Assembly: GCA_007258455.2 (NCBI GenBank)
Contig: VDFB02114979.1
Location: forward strand, 1-64,000
DNA: 64,000 nt
DNA from: Sequoia sempervirens
Lineage: Eukaryota; Streptophyta; Pinopsida; Cupressales; Cupressaceae
Direction: 5' to 3'
The notes beneath the pieces are model-generated. The model did no database searches. It saw only the letters and a program-made list of their open reading frames with translations, and was not told where the DNA came from. Below, piece after piece: positions 36,415-47,458 of this stretch (position 1 is its first letter; the number at the start of each line of letters is the position of its first letter). Both the position numbers and the translations under genes were made by a program.

Positions 36415-38740
36415 GGGATAATGGAACATAGGATGAATTAGGATGTGTCTAGGGTTTTACTATAGCACATGAAGTTGGTTGTTGAGGTGTGCAACAATAA
36501 TGGAAAAGAGAGTTGGTCAATAATGAGTGGAAGGAAAGATTTCTTGTAATGGTATGTGTATAGGATAAAATTTGGATGGAGGTGGTATAGCATAGAAGGG
36601 ATAAAGAGACAAGACCAAGAGAGGATAATGGAACATACATGGTGATATAATAGAGGGTACAATGGGATGGGAGTCAAATGGTGTAATGGAACATAGAATG
36701 TACTAGTAGAGATAAGTGGGATGGTCCAAGAGGGGATCGTAGAACATAGGGTGAACTATTAGAGGTTAATGGGATGGGATTAGGAAGGAATAAAGGAAAA
36801 TAAGGTGAATTAGGGGAAGATAATGGGACAATACCAAGAGGGGATAATGGAACATACAATGAAATAAGAGAGGGTAACAAGATGGGAATAAAAGGGGTTA
36901 ATGGAACATAGAATGGACTAGAATAGATTAATGGGATGGGCTAGGATGGGATAACAAAATATAGCATGAACTATTAGAGGTTAATGGGATGAGATTAGGA
37001 GGGAATAAAGGAACATAGGGTGAATTAGGGGAATATAATGAGACAAGACCAAGAGGGGATAATGGAACATACAGTGAAATAAGAGAGGGTAATGGGATGT
37101 GAATAGAAGGGGTTAATAGAACATAGAATGGATTAGTATAGATTAATGGGATGGGCTATGATGGGATAACAAAATATAGGGTGAACTATTAGAGGTTGAT
37201 GGGATGGGATTAGTAGGGAATAATGGAACATAGGGTGAATTAGGAGGTGCCTAGGGTTTGACTATAGTACATGAACTGGGAACTTGACCTATGTGTAGTA
37301 ATAATGGAGAAGAGTTATAGGATGAAACATGGAAAAAGATGGTATAACATAGAATGGATAAAGGAACATAAGGGATGATGGAACATAGGGTGAAATAATA
37401 AAGGGTACAATAATATGGGAGTAGAAGAGGGATAATGAAACATAGGATGGATTAGTAGATATTAGTGGGATGGGCTAGCAAGGGATCATGGAAAATAGGG
37501 TGAACTATTAAATGTTAATGGGATTGGATTAGGAAGGAATAAAGGAACATAAAGTGAATTAGGAAAAGGTAATGGGACATGATCAAGAGGGGATTATGGA
37601 ACATAGAAGGAACTATTAGAGATTAATTGGATGAGCTAGGATGGCATAATAAAACATTTAAGGTGAACTACAAGAGGTTAATGGGAAGTAATTAGGAGGG
37701 AGTATTAGACCATAAAGTGAATTAGGGGTATGTGCAGGATCATCATGGAAAAAACAGGCCCTTAAGTGGCAAAAAATTTAGAAAAATCAGAGTTAGACAA
37801 CTTGACATAAAAATTTGAATAGGTTATCTATATTATTTCAAAAATATGTAAGAATAGAGTCTGAAGAAAATTGAATGTAGTTTCTAAACTATTAGGTTTA
37901 TTTTTATTTTTTAAAATCTATTTGGTGAAAATTTGAAATTTCAATGCAGTAGTACTTAAATTTCAGGGGAAAAATAAGGAGTAGGTGTCTGTCTGACCAC
38001 TCTAACCACAATAAAATGATAATATTTTTTTATAATATTTTAGACATAAGTAGAGGACTCATTTCCGGATGTGATGCATATTTTTGTGTAATTTGTTTCC
38101 AAGTAAATAATTAATTATGATCTTTTTATTACAACTTTTAAAAAATATAAAAACTCATATGTCTAACCACCTTAACTTGGTCAAAACTTCATGAAAATCA
38201 TTTTTTCTTTTTTTAATCCTATAGTATGCAAAGCATAGAATGTGATGCATGTTTTGGATTCAAAAAATGTGATACCGTTTGAAAGCTATAGATTTTTTTC
38301 AATCAGGACTTTAGTCGTAATTTAAATAGAAAATGAATAATAATTATTTATTAAATTCAAAGTAAAGCATAATTTATATTGGTGGAAAGCTGAGAATCTC
38401 TTTTAAAAACCCTTTTCATTTCATCAATTTTGGGTTAAAAAAAAGTCATCAGCCACATACCCTACAAATACCCATAATATCGCCACTTTTTAGCCCATCA
38501 TGATCCTGCACATACCCTTAGGTGGTGTTTAAGGTTTGAATATAGGAAATGAAGTGGGAACTTGAGTGTGTAGTAATAATGTATAATATATTTGGTCAAT
38601 AATGAGCAGAAGGAAAGGTTTCTTGTAATGATATGTGTATAAGATGAAATATGGAGGAAGGTGGTATAATATATAAGGTGTTAAAGATTGGGATATGTGG
38701 TATAAAATGGTTAAAATATGTGTGATGACAGGAATGGAAG
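36415..38740 (+). repeat. Minisatellite of GGATAATGGAACATAGGGTGAATTAG words
   Basis: Degenerate 25-30 bp words are built into a roughly 215 bp unit. The anchor GAACTATTAGAGGTTAATGG recurs near 36752, 36968, 37182 (variant) and 37503 (variant). A larger block with TGTGTAGTAATAATGG and GGTCAATAATGAG recurs near 36500, 37300 and 38570. The array is interrupted by a MITE at 37726-38517. No gene. Confidence 0.82.
37726..38517. mobile_element. 792 bp MITE in the minisatellite
   Basis: Terminal inverted repeats GGGTATGTGCAGGATCAT at the left and the complement of ATGATCCTGCACATACCC at the right are perfect for 18 bp. TTAG flanks both ends (37722-37725, 38518-38521). A paralogous uninterrupted array unit near 37220 reads GAATTAGGAGGTG, matching the rejoined flanks GAATTAGGTGG, which proves the borders. 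No transposase is inside. A 3 bp TTA duplication with an asymmetric G would suit PIF/Harbinger; the superfamily is not certain. Confidence 0.85.
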
Positions 38741-39842
38741 AATGAGATGGAAATTGAATGGTAAATATAATTAGGATCTCACAATACCAACCAATGTTTG
38801 TGTTTCTCATCAATTTTTTAAATTTATATACATAGAATTATGAAAACCAACTAACATTGTTTTACAACACCATTAATGAATAAAGGTTGCCTAAGTGAAA
38901 GTTGTTTGTAGACATGAATAGCGAGGTGTGGAGCTCGAAGGTCCACTAGGAAACTATTTGACATCCAAATCATGTTATGAGACAAACATTCAAATAACAT
39001 TCAATTGTTCACATGCAATAATTATTTCTTCAATACTAGTTACATACATGTGGACTCAATGTCAAGAAGGGATAAGGGTCTGTAAGAAAGGTGCACGTAT
39101 CATGAACACTGCAACCCTGAAATTTCATCATATTGATTCTACTAATTTAGTTATTCTTAAATTTCAAAATATAATTTAATAAACAAAATTAAATGAACTT
39201 ATTGAATTTTACCTAAGTATTAATGCCAAATGTTTTATTCAGCAATTCATCTGTCATAACCATTGCCACTACAGCTGATACAAGTTGTGTAGCTACATAC
39301 CAAACACTCTAATAATTGTACGTGTAAACAACATCGAAATCACCTTGATGGTGGGGTGGAACTCGAGGCCTACAAGTCTCGTCCACATCAGGATCTACTA
39401 GAGGCCTCACACACTATAAAATGTTCTGAGTGAGCAAGCTCGTCGACTCCAGCATGTCCAGCTCGACACTATCCTTAACAATGGAAGGAACGATGACATG
39501 CTCCACCATGGGTTTGGTCATGGGTCTCAGTGCCAACTGTGGATATGTCGTGTACCTGGTCTATCATGTGTGGAGCCCCCACCTCTACCCTAAAAGTCTA
39601 AGATGTCAAAATAATTTGGCATCTTATTGAGGACAAACTCACAATAGAGTTTCCTTAAAAATTACTATGGTGCCTCATGGTTATTACATGGAGGTTGGCC
39701 AAATACTATCCACCACCTCTCCCAAAACTTGTTTTTAATTAATTCATGGTGGCACTAATAGATGGGGAACCTCCTGCATGCATGAGATAAAGGTATGTTG
39801 GTTCTCGGGTCTGTAAATAGGGCACACAAGTTGTCTTTGTTA
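38741..39842. other. Spacer, no gene seen
   Basis: Mixed sequence, somewhat GC-richer at 39330-39560. The plus-strand frame 39430-39630 is Met/Ser-rich without motifs. The minus strand continues with stop-rich sequence downstream of the coiled-coil ORF at 39843-40163, perhaps its decayed 3' part. Confidence 0.3.
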
Positions 39843-40163
39843 ATTTTTTATTTTTTTCAAATCTGCATATGAAAGACCACTAGCATAAAATTGTCTTAAC
39901 TCATCCCTCTTATTTGACCAAAAATTGATTTTCTCACTCATTTCTCCTACATGTGAGACAATTGACTTCAACGATTTGGTAATCCCTCTCCTATAAGGGT
40001 GAGTTTCAGCATGCTCAGTTAATCTCCCAATTAATTGTTCAATGTTTCTTTTATTGTTTTCAATTTGATTTAGGATATTTTCTTGTGTTCCTTGACGATT
40101 CCTACAAATCGACGGAGGGGTTTGAGGTTGTTCTTGTTCAAGAGGCTCTTCGTGAGGGGGTGA
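39843..40163 (-). pseudogene. Coiled-coil-like ORF relic
   Basis: Open for 107 codons between stops at 40164-40166 and 39840-39842, without an upstream ATG. It starts Glu/Pro/Gln-rich (EEPLEQEQPQTPPS) and becomes a helical region (IENNKRNIEQLIGRL) ending with FWSNKRDELRQFYASGLSY. The clean length, sensible composition and amphipathic helix suggest former coding DNA, probably of a transposon. I do not recognise the family. Confidence 0.35.
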
Positions 40164-40166
40164 TTA

Positions 40167-40917
40167 TGAATTCTCAATGTTTGAAGGTGGAGATTCATTC
40201 CCTGGGAATTAGAACAATTTTTTATTAAAAAAACCTATTTCAATCTACATTCTAATTTAGATTTGAAATAAAAACAATAGAAATACATAGGGTAAAAGTA
40301 CAAAGTTGTATCACACTTTTTAAAGGAAACAACCTACACTGATCCAACTTTTAAGCTTGAATCACTAAAAAGTGACATATATGTTTCAAATTTTGAAATG
40401 ATGTAAACTAATAAAATATTTCTTTTTTATTATATTTAATGATTGTATTTAAAAAAAATAAAATTAAAATTATTTGAATATAGTTTTTTATAGATTGACA
40501 TTATAATTTAGTTGCTGAAAAATGAAGCTACATGAGACATCAACCTTTTTATATTAATTTTTATTTTTTCTCCTTCAATTTTTTTGTATGTATTTATAAC
40601 TTGAAACTTTAGTGCATGGATATATTTTTTTCCAATTTTGATAAATATATTTTTAAATAAATATTAAAATTTGCATGTATTAAAACATAATTATTTCCAT
40701 TCGAAATCAACTTTCATATTATCTATTTATCTAAAATGGAAAGAAAATTACACCCTCTTGATATAGATTATTTTATCTAGTGCATCATATTTTTTTCAAA
40801 AAATTTAAATAAGTTTTACTATTTTTCCTTGACATGGTAATCAACCTAATATTTTGTGTTAATAACCTACTTTTAGTAAAAATAAAAAGGAAAATATAAA
40901 TAATAATTTAATTATTA

Positions 40918-40920
<3 letters not shown>
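40167..40920. other. AT-rich spacer
   Basis: Very AT-rich sequence with long A and T runs and no open frame above chance. Confidence 0.4.

Positions 40921-40966
<46 letters not shown>
40921..40966. repeat. (TG)23 microsatellite
   Basis: 46 bp of uninterrupted TG dinucleotide repeat in AT-rich DNA. Confidence 0.98.
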
Positions 40967-40969
<3 letters not shown>

Positions 40970-43900
40970 ACTAGACTTATGGATCTACAAAAGGGTATTT
41001 TTATATTTTAAAAAAAATGTTATTTACATGAGTAGAAATTGTTGAAACATCATTTTCTTCAAATAAATCTATTTTTTTGGTAAATTGGCCTCAAAGTGGT
41101 AATACATATGCATTTAGCCAACAATTTTAGTTGGAAAAGTTATGGATATGTCTAATTTAGCTAGAATGAATCTTAAAAGATCACATGTTTGACCAAAATA
41201 TATTTTTAGTTAGAAATAATTAAATTCACTTGTGCTAATAAGTTGGTTGAAAGTGTGACACAGCTTTGTGTTTTTACCCATACCTCTTCGTAATCTTCGA
41301 CCTCTTTAACATCTTGGCAACATCCTTGTGAAGAATTGTAAGCTAAGAGTGCAAAAAATGGAAGAGATTTGGCAAGCACGAGTTGCAGAGATGAAAAACC
41401 CCAAACCAAGTTGTGGGTTGAGTAGAAAATAATGATTGAAGGTTGTTTTTTGTTTTTATTAACTTTTTCATTTGGTGCAAGCAAAATGGTCAAGCCATTT
41501 GGCGTGCACAAAATGGTCTTTTTTGGCATTTTTTTTCAATTTGGTATATTTTTGTGTCACAAATTTGTGCACAAACCCATACCTTAATAGCTATTGAAAT
41601 CACATAAAATGATTAATAAAGAGACAAGGAAAATCAAACCCAATATAATGATAGCCCCAAAGACTATCACTAGACTAAGAATAACCGGCTCTATATAACC
41701 CCTATATAGCTAATAACCATATGAAATCATGAACCAAATGATATAGTTTCATTTGGATAGCTCTCTTGAAGATAAATACCTAGCTATAATACAAGGTCAT
41801 GAATACAAGAAAATAATACTCCTACTCCAATACTATTGGTTCAAGTTTCATTTAATAGATCTGGCATTGGTGTATGGTTCCAAATTGGTACTTATCTATT
41901 GACTAACATAGTCACAATATTAAGACAAGAGCAAGTAGGAAAAGAGGAACATTGAACTATGTATTAACATATAACAATCAATACAAAAACTTGTAATAGA
42001 AGATACTTAGTAATCTAGACACAAATACATATATTCATACATAAAACTGAGAAATATTATTACAAGCCTTGCAATGTCTTCAGAATGCTATCACATTCAT
42101 CAAACTCAATATTACAAGCATACCAAAAAATGTGGCAAGGGAAAATATGTAGCTACGGCTAAGAAAATCTCCTAGATACATACAAAGTTTCATGGAGACA
42201 TTCAACAAAAAAATCTCATTACAATATTATGATTCTTCTATTCTAGGTTTGTAATCTCTCAATACAGTGGACTATGGCATTAATGGATTCCCTACAACTT
42301 CCTTGGCATCTAGATAACATAAAAAAAAACTACCATCCTCCCAAACATGACCAAAATAGGAAACAGATACACCCAAGTGGCCAACCCTAATCATTTCACA
42401 CTATAGTAGTTCAAAATGGATGATAGAGGATAAATCATGCCCAAAATGGATGTTGCAAATAAAAATGTGTTCGTTGCAATTAATTTAAGTAGATGGAGAT
42501 ATGGTGCCATAAATACTGGTAGGTGGAGGAGGTTGAAAAATGAGTCACACAACCTTTTGCACCACCAAATCATTAATTGCAAAAAATTTGAGCCCCAAGT
42601 GGAAAAGCTTAGATGGAACCACTTTCCGTACAACTTGGCCCAAATGACCTCCAAACAATCAAAACAACCCTCTCATAGAAAAATGACCTCCATCAAGACT
42701 GAGCAAAGATTTCATGAGCAAGTGAACATTAACGTTCGGGAGATATATCCAGTTCACCTCAGAACACCCATAAACTATTCTCATTCCTTAGCAATTTTTA
42801 TTAGCTTCACATGGGTTAGAAGGCTCCATTGGGTTGTTGCAAAAAATTGGCCTCCAAGTGGAATGTTCAAAAAGATCAAATGCACCTACACTCAACAACA
42901 TGTTTGATCATATAGGAACTCTCGCTATTCATATCAAAATGATGTAAGTGAGAGGGGATGACATCATCATGACATCATCTATGCATGGATGTAGGGAAAT
43001 GAAGTGGATCGGGTTTTGCAAAAAAGGTCATATGAATTGAATGAAATAATGTAGAAAGGTGAAAGAAATATTGCAAAGGAAATAAAGTGAATTTGAAAGT
43101 GCACTTGAAAAGAGTTTACTCAAAAATTCTCATAGAAGAGATGATGATGTCAATAGGCGAGAAGATGAGCTTCTTTTGCCTACAAAACCTTACTTAGTTG
43201 ATTTTAAAATGTTTTTGTGAGAAAGTGTTGAGAAAGTGGAAAATGTGAAAGAATGGTCAACATGTAAAAATGAGCTCACTTAGAAATGTTCACAAGACCA
43301 AATGGATGAACCTTTTCTACAAATAGTGAAAAACATGCAAACCAAACACTTGTGGGGACTTGGACTTGAACTGGATGAAGGGACAAAACCCGCATGGGCA
43401 TAATTTCTACTCCTTAACAAATTTCAAAAAAATCAAAAGCCAACTAGGCTTAATTTTTCATGCTCTAATGAAATATGCTAATAAATTTTGACAAAATACC
43501 ATGCATGATTGATTTCTCAAAGTAGTATAAACTTAGGTAAATGGCTAAGGTGCAAGAAATCAAAGGGACTCAAGAAAAAAGGGGCAACTAAATATTTGTG
43601 TCCCAACGAATACAAACCAACATTTTTTTGATGATGTGGTATTACCTATTGACTCATATGCTCTTGTATCAATATTTGATCACCTAGATTAGGAGCTATA
43701 GGAGAGTTATCAATAGGATCAAATGGATCTATATGAGCCTCACCAAGCTTGGAAGGGTCAACAATAGGAGTGAGACTATGTCTTGGAATATGATGACTCT
43801 CCTAAGTTAGAAACTAATCCCTCAAGGTACTAAGTAGAAGATAAGGACTTATGGATAGCACAAGGATAGTCTAAAGTTAAATTCCTAGTGTCAAAGCAAT

Positions 43901-45172
43901 GTCTACATCAAAAGGGAATACCCTCATAATTGATAGACTGAGACCAAGGTTGGTAATTCACCTACAAAATAACCTCCCCAAGTAGAGCCTTTGATAATTT
44001 AATATTAATTTTTCACTGTTACATCATCATTACAACAATATTAAAGTTTTTAAAAATATGATAAAATGACAATTTTATATTTTATAGTTAAAATTTAATA
44101 GCACGCTCCTAATTTGAATAATTAAATTTATTATGTATACAAAAATCTAATAAAATATTAGCCTTCACATCATAGACGAGTTCCCTAGTCAAATAAAATC
44201 TATGGTAAGAATTACTTCATAGTAAAAAAAATTAGTGTTATGATTTTATTGATGACTTTAGAAGATAACATAATATAACATTCCATTTTACTCCATTTTA
44301 AATTTACTTTTAATATTATTACAATGTTTAGTTTATTTATTTTTGATGTACAAACCAATCCTAAGTATGAATATTTTAATAAACCAACTACTTCAATTCT
44401 TAATGGTCCAAACTACTCATTCCTTATGGCATTCCCTTACATGAGACTATACCACATATTCACCCATGTCCTTTGGTTGCATTGTTATCTATTATATATT
44501 TTTTAAATCTAAAATTCCTAGGTTCTAAATCATGCTTTTAGGAATTTAACGTTACCTCATCAACACTTATGCTAAAATACCTTAAGTTGAATATCTAGGA
44601 TTTTATGTTTATATAGATTCTTAGATTAAAATTTATCATCAAAAAATCATATTAGAAAGTATTTAGGTCTCTCATAACATAAAACATTTAAATTAACATT
44701 ACAATAATTAATTTATGACATCAACACTTACATTGTAGGAATTACATCATTTAGTTGGTTTTTTATTATTTTGTATTATTAGTAAAGGGGATTGTCTCTG
44801 ATTATAGAAGTCAAAAACCTTTTTGTTGTTTTAAAACATGTCCAACTTTATGTTGGACACAAAGCCTTTCAAAAATAGATAGTGAATATAGGAGTGTAGG
44901 TTTCTCCAATAAGGGACAAATTTGTAGTGCAAGTACATTATAATAATGTAAAACAAAAATATTGCTCAAGCAGACCATGAGCATGTTCTAATCTACTATA
45001 AATTTAATCTCTTTATATTACACATTAAATTTCATAGTATAGATCTATTATTAAATTTTTTATTTTATTTGTCAATCACAATAAATAGAAAAAATTGAAC
45101 ATATATTAACAATATAATTTATTTAATAAAAAAAATCTATCGTTTTTAATCATTTATATATTTTTGTCTCAT
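40967..45172. other. Spacer with two ATTTGG palindromes, no gene seen
   Basis: Two copies of the ATTTGG-N6-CAAAAT word lie at 41470-41487 and 41497-41514. The longest frame (42437-42907, 156 codons) has odd composition and no motif. It overlaps an equally long minus-strand frame and is not supported. 43980-45170 is strongly AT-rich. Confidence 0.4.
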
Positions 45173-45345
45173 GTCAATAGTGGCATGGTGTGATGGTTAA
45201 GTTGTTGTGATGTTGTTCATGTCATCAAGGTTTAAATCCTATTAGGGTGTAATTGTTGAGTATTTATGTTGGGGATGAGGTCCCTTAGTTGTGACCTCAC
45301 CAGTTCATAGCTCCAAGTCAAAAGCATTTACCCCTCTAATAAAAA
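45173..45345 (+). mobile_element. tRNA-derived SINE-like copy 1
   Basis: A-box-like TGGCATGGTGTG at 45181 and B-box-like GGTTTAAATCC at 45229 lie about 37 bp apart, as in the internal RNA polymerase III promoter of tRNA-derived SINEs. The 3' end runs into TAATAAAAAATA. It is about 60-70% similar to the copy 240 bp downstream. Confidence 0.6.
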
Positions 45346-45412
45346 ATATACTTTTGTCTCATCTCTAATTAATTTAAATTTGAATATTATATTAAGTATT
45401 CTTATTCAATTG

Positions 45413-45601
45413 TCGATATTGACATAATGTGATGATTTAAATGTGTTGTTGTTATTCTTACCACCAAGGTTCAAAACTCATTTGGATGTTATTGTAAGTG
45501 TTCATGTTGGGGATAAGGTCTCATGTTTGTGACCTCATTGATTCATGGCTCCAGATCAAAAATATTAACCCCTTTTATAAATAAATAAATAAATAAATAA
45601 G
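45413..45601 (+). mobile_element. tRNA-derived SINE-like copy 2
   Basis: Matches copy 1 in order: GACATAATGTGATG (A-box region), GGTTCAAAACT at 45468 (B-box), TGTTGGGGATAAGGTCTCA, GTGACCTCA, GATTCATGGCTCCAG. It ends in an (AAAT)n tail near 45576-45601. Mutations in both boxes indicate an old copy. Confidence 0.6.
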
Positions 45602-46785
45602 AATTTGTATTCCATTGAAAATTTAAAGAAGAATGTAGTTATATTCTCATTCAATAAAGATAAATCATGTTGAAAACATAAATAAAACCCAATAATCAAA
45701 TATTATAAAGTATTTTCCTTATGGGATAGACATCTCCTATCAAAATAAATTATATGTAGAGAAATCTATTTTTAATTATATTTTATTTCTAAATTTGAAA
45801 TCAAGTAAATGGTTCCTTCATAATAGGTACATTGCAGATGTGAATGAAACCTTATAAAATGTTTTATATATGTTATAATTTACCTTATTTACAAGAATAT
45901 ACGCACTTTTATATTTTATAGATAAATAGTATATCTCATTATTAATATATACTACCTCATTGTTAGTGTGTTAGAACATGCATTGTTCAAATTCTAAAGA
46001 ATAGATTTCATTTTTCATGGTGATTTAAACATGTGCATAAATAAAAATATTCATATTTTTTATTTTGTTTATCATTAAATGCAGGGTTTATCTCCTACAA
46101 AATATGACAAATGATTGGGGCAATTAAAATAGGTCATGAAATTGGGATGGCAAGGACATCGATAGTTACATTATATATTGAATTTCTCTAGTCACATTAA
46201 TAAATGAATAAAATGGTAGTAATGTTTCTTTATAGACTATTTACTTTATTTAAATGTGTTCTATGTGTATATTGTGATCCAAGTTATAGACATTAGTAAA
46301 ATTGTGAATGGTTTGAGTATTGAATTGGATTAATGTGTTTTTACCACATGAATGGAATTCCATGCAAATCCACTAAAACCTAAAATCACATGATAATTAC
46401 CATTGGTTCGCTAAATAAATTCCATGCACATCCACCTACCAATCGCTGAGATCCTACCACATTTGCTAGATTCATATCAGAAGTGGCCACTTCACCCTTT
46501 GATATTGTCACAAATCTCAAACAACTCCTCACAAATTGGATGACTTTAGATATAGATTAGAGATCAATGAGTAATGATCAAATGCAATATCATCACAAGG
46601 CAACCCCATAGCCACCTTCCCCTTTACAAAACACTTCCTCTGGATTACACTAGGCCCACCAAACATAGATCATTGGGTGGACCATTTGTATAACAAAAAT
46701 TAGCTCTTTATGAAGCAAGTCCTAAATACCCATGTCCTAGTCTCACAACCAATAAAACACATTAGCCCAAGCACTTGGTATAAGA
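45602..46785. other. AT-rich spacer upstream of the VPS62-like gene
   Basis: No gene seen. The stretch 46380-46780 is less AT-rich, but no frame is convincing. Confidence 0.4.
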
Positions 46786-46925
46786 TGGCAACGTCTACCT
46801 AGCCATCAGGGTTCACATTTGACTGTATTTATTAATTAATTGAAAATAAAAAATACATTGTATTCTGATTTTCGATAAATTAATAAATACGGTCAAATGT
46901 ACAATCTGATGGCTGCATAGACAAT
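46786..46925. mobile_element. Fold-back MITE with Mutator-like target duplication
   Basis: Arms of about 45 bp (46793-46837 and 46878-46922) pair at most positions (CTAGCCATCAG against CTGATGGCTGC; CATTTGACTGTATTTATTAATT against its complement). The near-identical 11-mers TTGGTATAAGA (46775-46785) and TTGATATAAGA (46926-46936) flank it, fitting the 9-11 bp duplications of Mutator-like elements. It lies about 460 bp upstream of the VPS62-like TATA box. Confidence 0.65.
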
Positions 46926-46936
46926 TTGATATAAGA

Positions 46937-47383
46937 CCACACAGTACACATAATCAAATAGCATAATAGAAAAATCTAAGACAAAGGCTTCAACCATTGT
47001 CGTTCTATCATAGAGCAAAATAGAATGGTAGAATCCAATCACCATAGACAAAAGAAAAACCTCTTAAATTGCAGACAACTGTCCGTGGCCAATCAACTTT
47101 CCAAGACAAATAAAGTGTGGGTATTAACATAGGAAAGTGTGTGATGTAGCATGGCCGAGGCCGTCTCTTTCTATGACAAAATCTTCGTAATCTCATCCTC
47201 ACGTATATTCTTTGTAACAGCCGGATTTGATAAATGTATTAAATACACGAAACGAATCACTTTAATCTTTACTTTCCAAGAAATAAATACAGCAATGTAC
47301 GAATACCACGAAGCCTGAGAATAAAGATAAGCGTTCCACACGAAGAAGCTTCACATTTGGAGATTTCAATGCCGTGCCTCGGC
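46937..47383. other. Probable promoter region of the VPS62-like gene
   Basis: This less AT-rich segment ends at a TATA box and probably contains promoter elements (CACACGAAGAAGCTTC, CCACGAAGCC), which I cannot assign to factors. The minus-strand frame 47008-47202 is not supported as a gene. Confidence 0.35.
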
Positions 47384-47390
47384 TATAAAT
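47384..47390 (+). promoter_or_regulatory. TATA box of the VPS62-like gene
   Basis: CTATAAATA in CGGCTATAAATACTATCCCC lies 75 bp before the start codon. Transcription would start near 47415, giving a 5' UTR of about 45 bp. Confidence 0.65.
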
Positions 47391-47458
47391 ACTATCCCCA
47401 CCAATTCTTCTTTTGCCACGGAATACACTACATTTGCACATCTGTAGTTCCAGAGAAT

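Noticed and set aside
42391..42907. 156-codon plus and 87-codon minus frames
   Set aside because: Mutually overlapping, with no motif, odd composition and no splice signals; likely chance.
47357..47458. Upstream in-frame ATG for the VPS62-like protein
   Set aside because: It precedes the TATA box at 47384 and would put a non-hydrophobic extension ahead of a good signal peptide.
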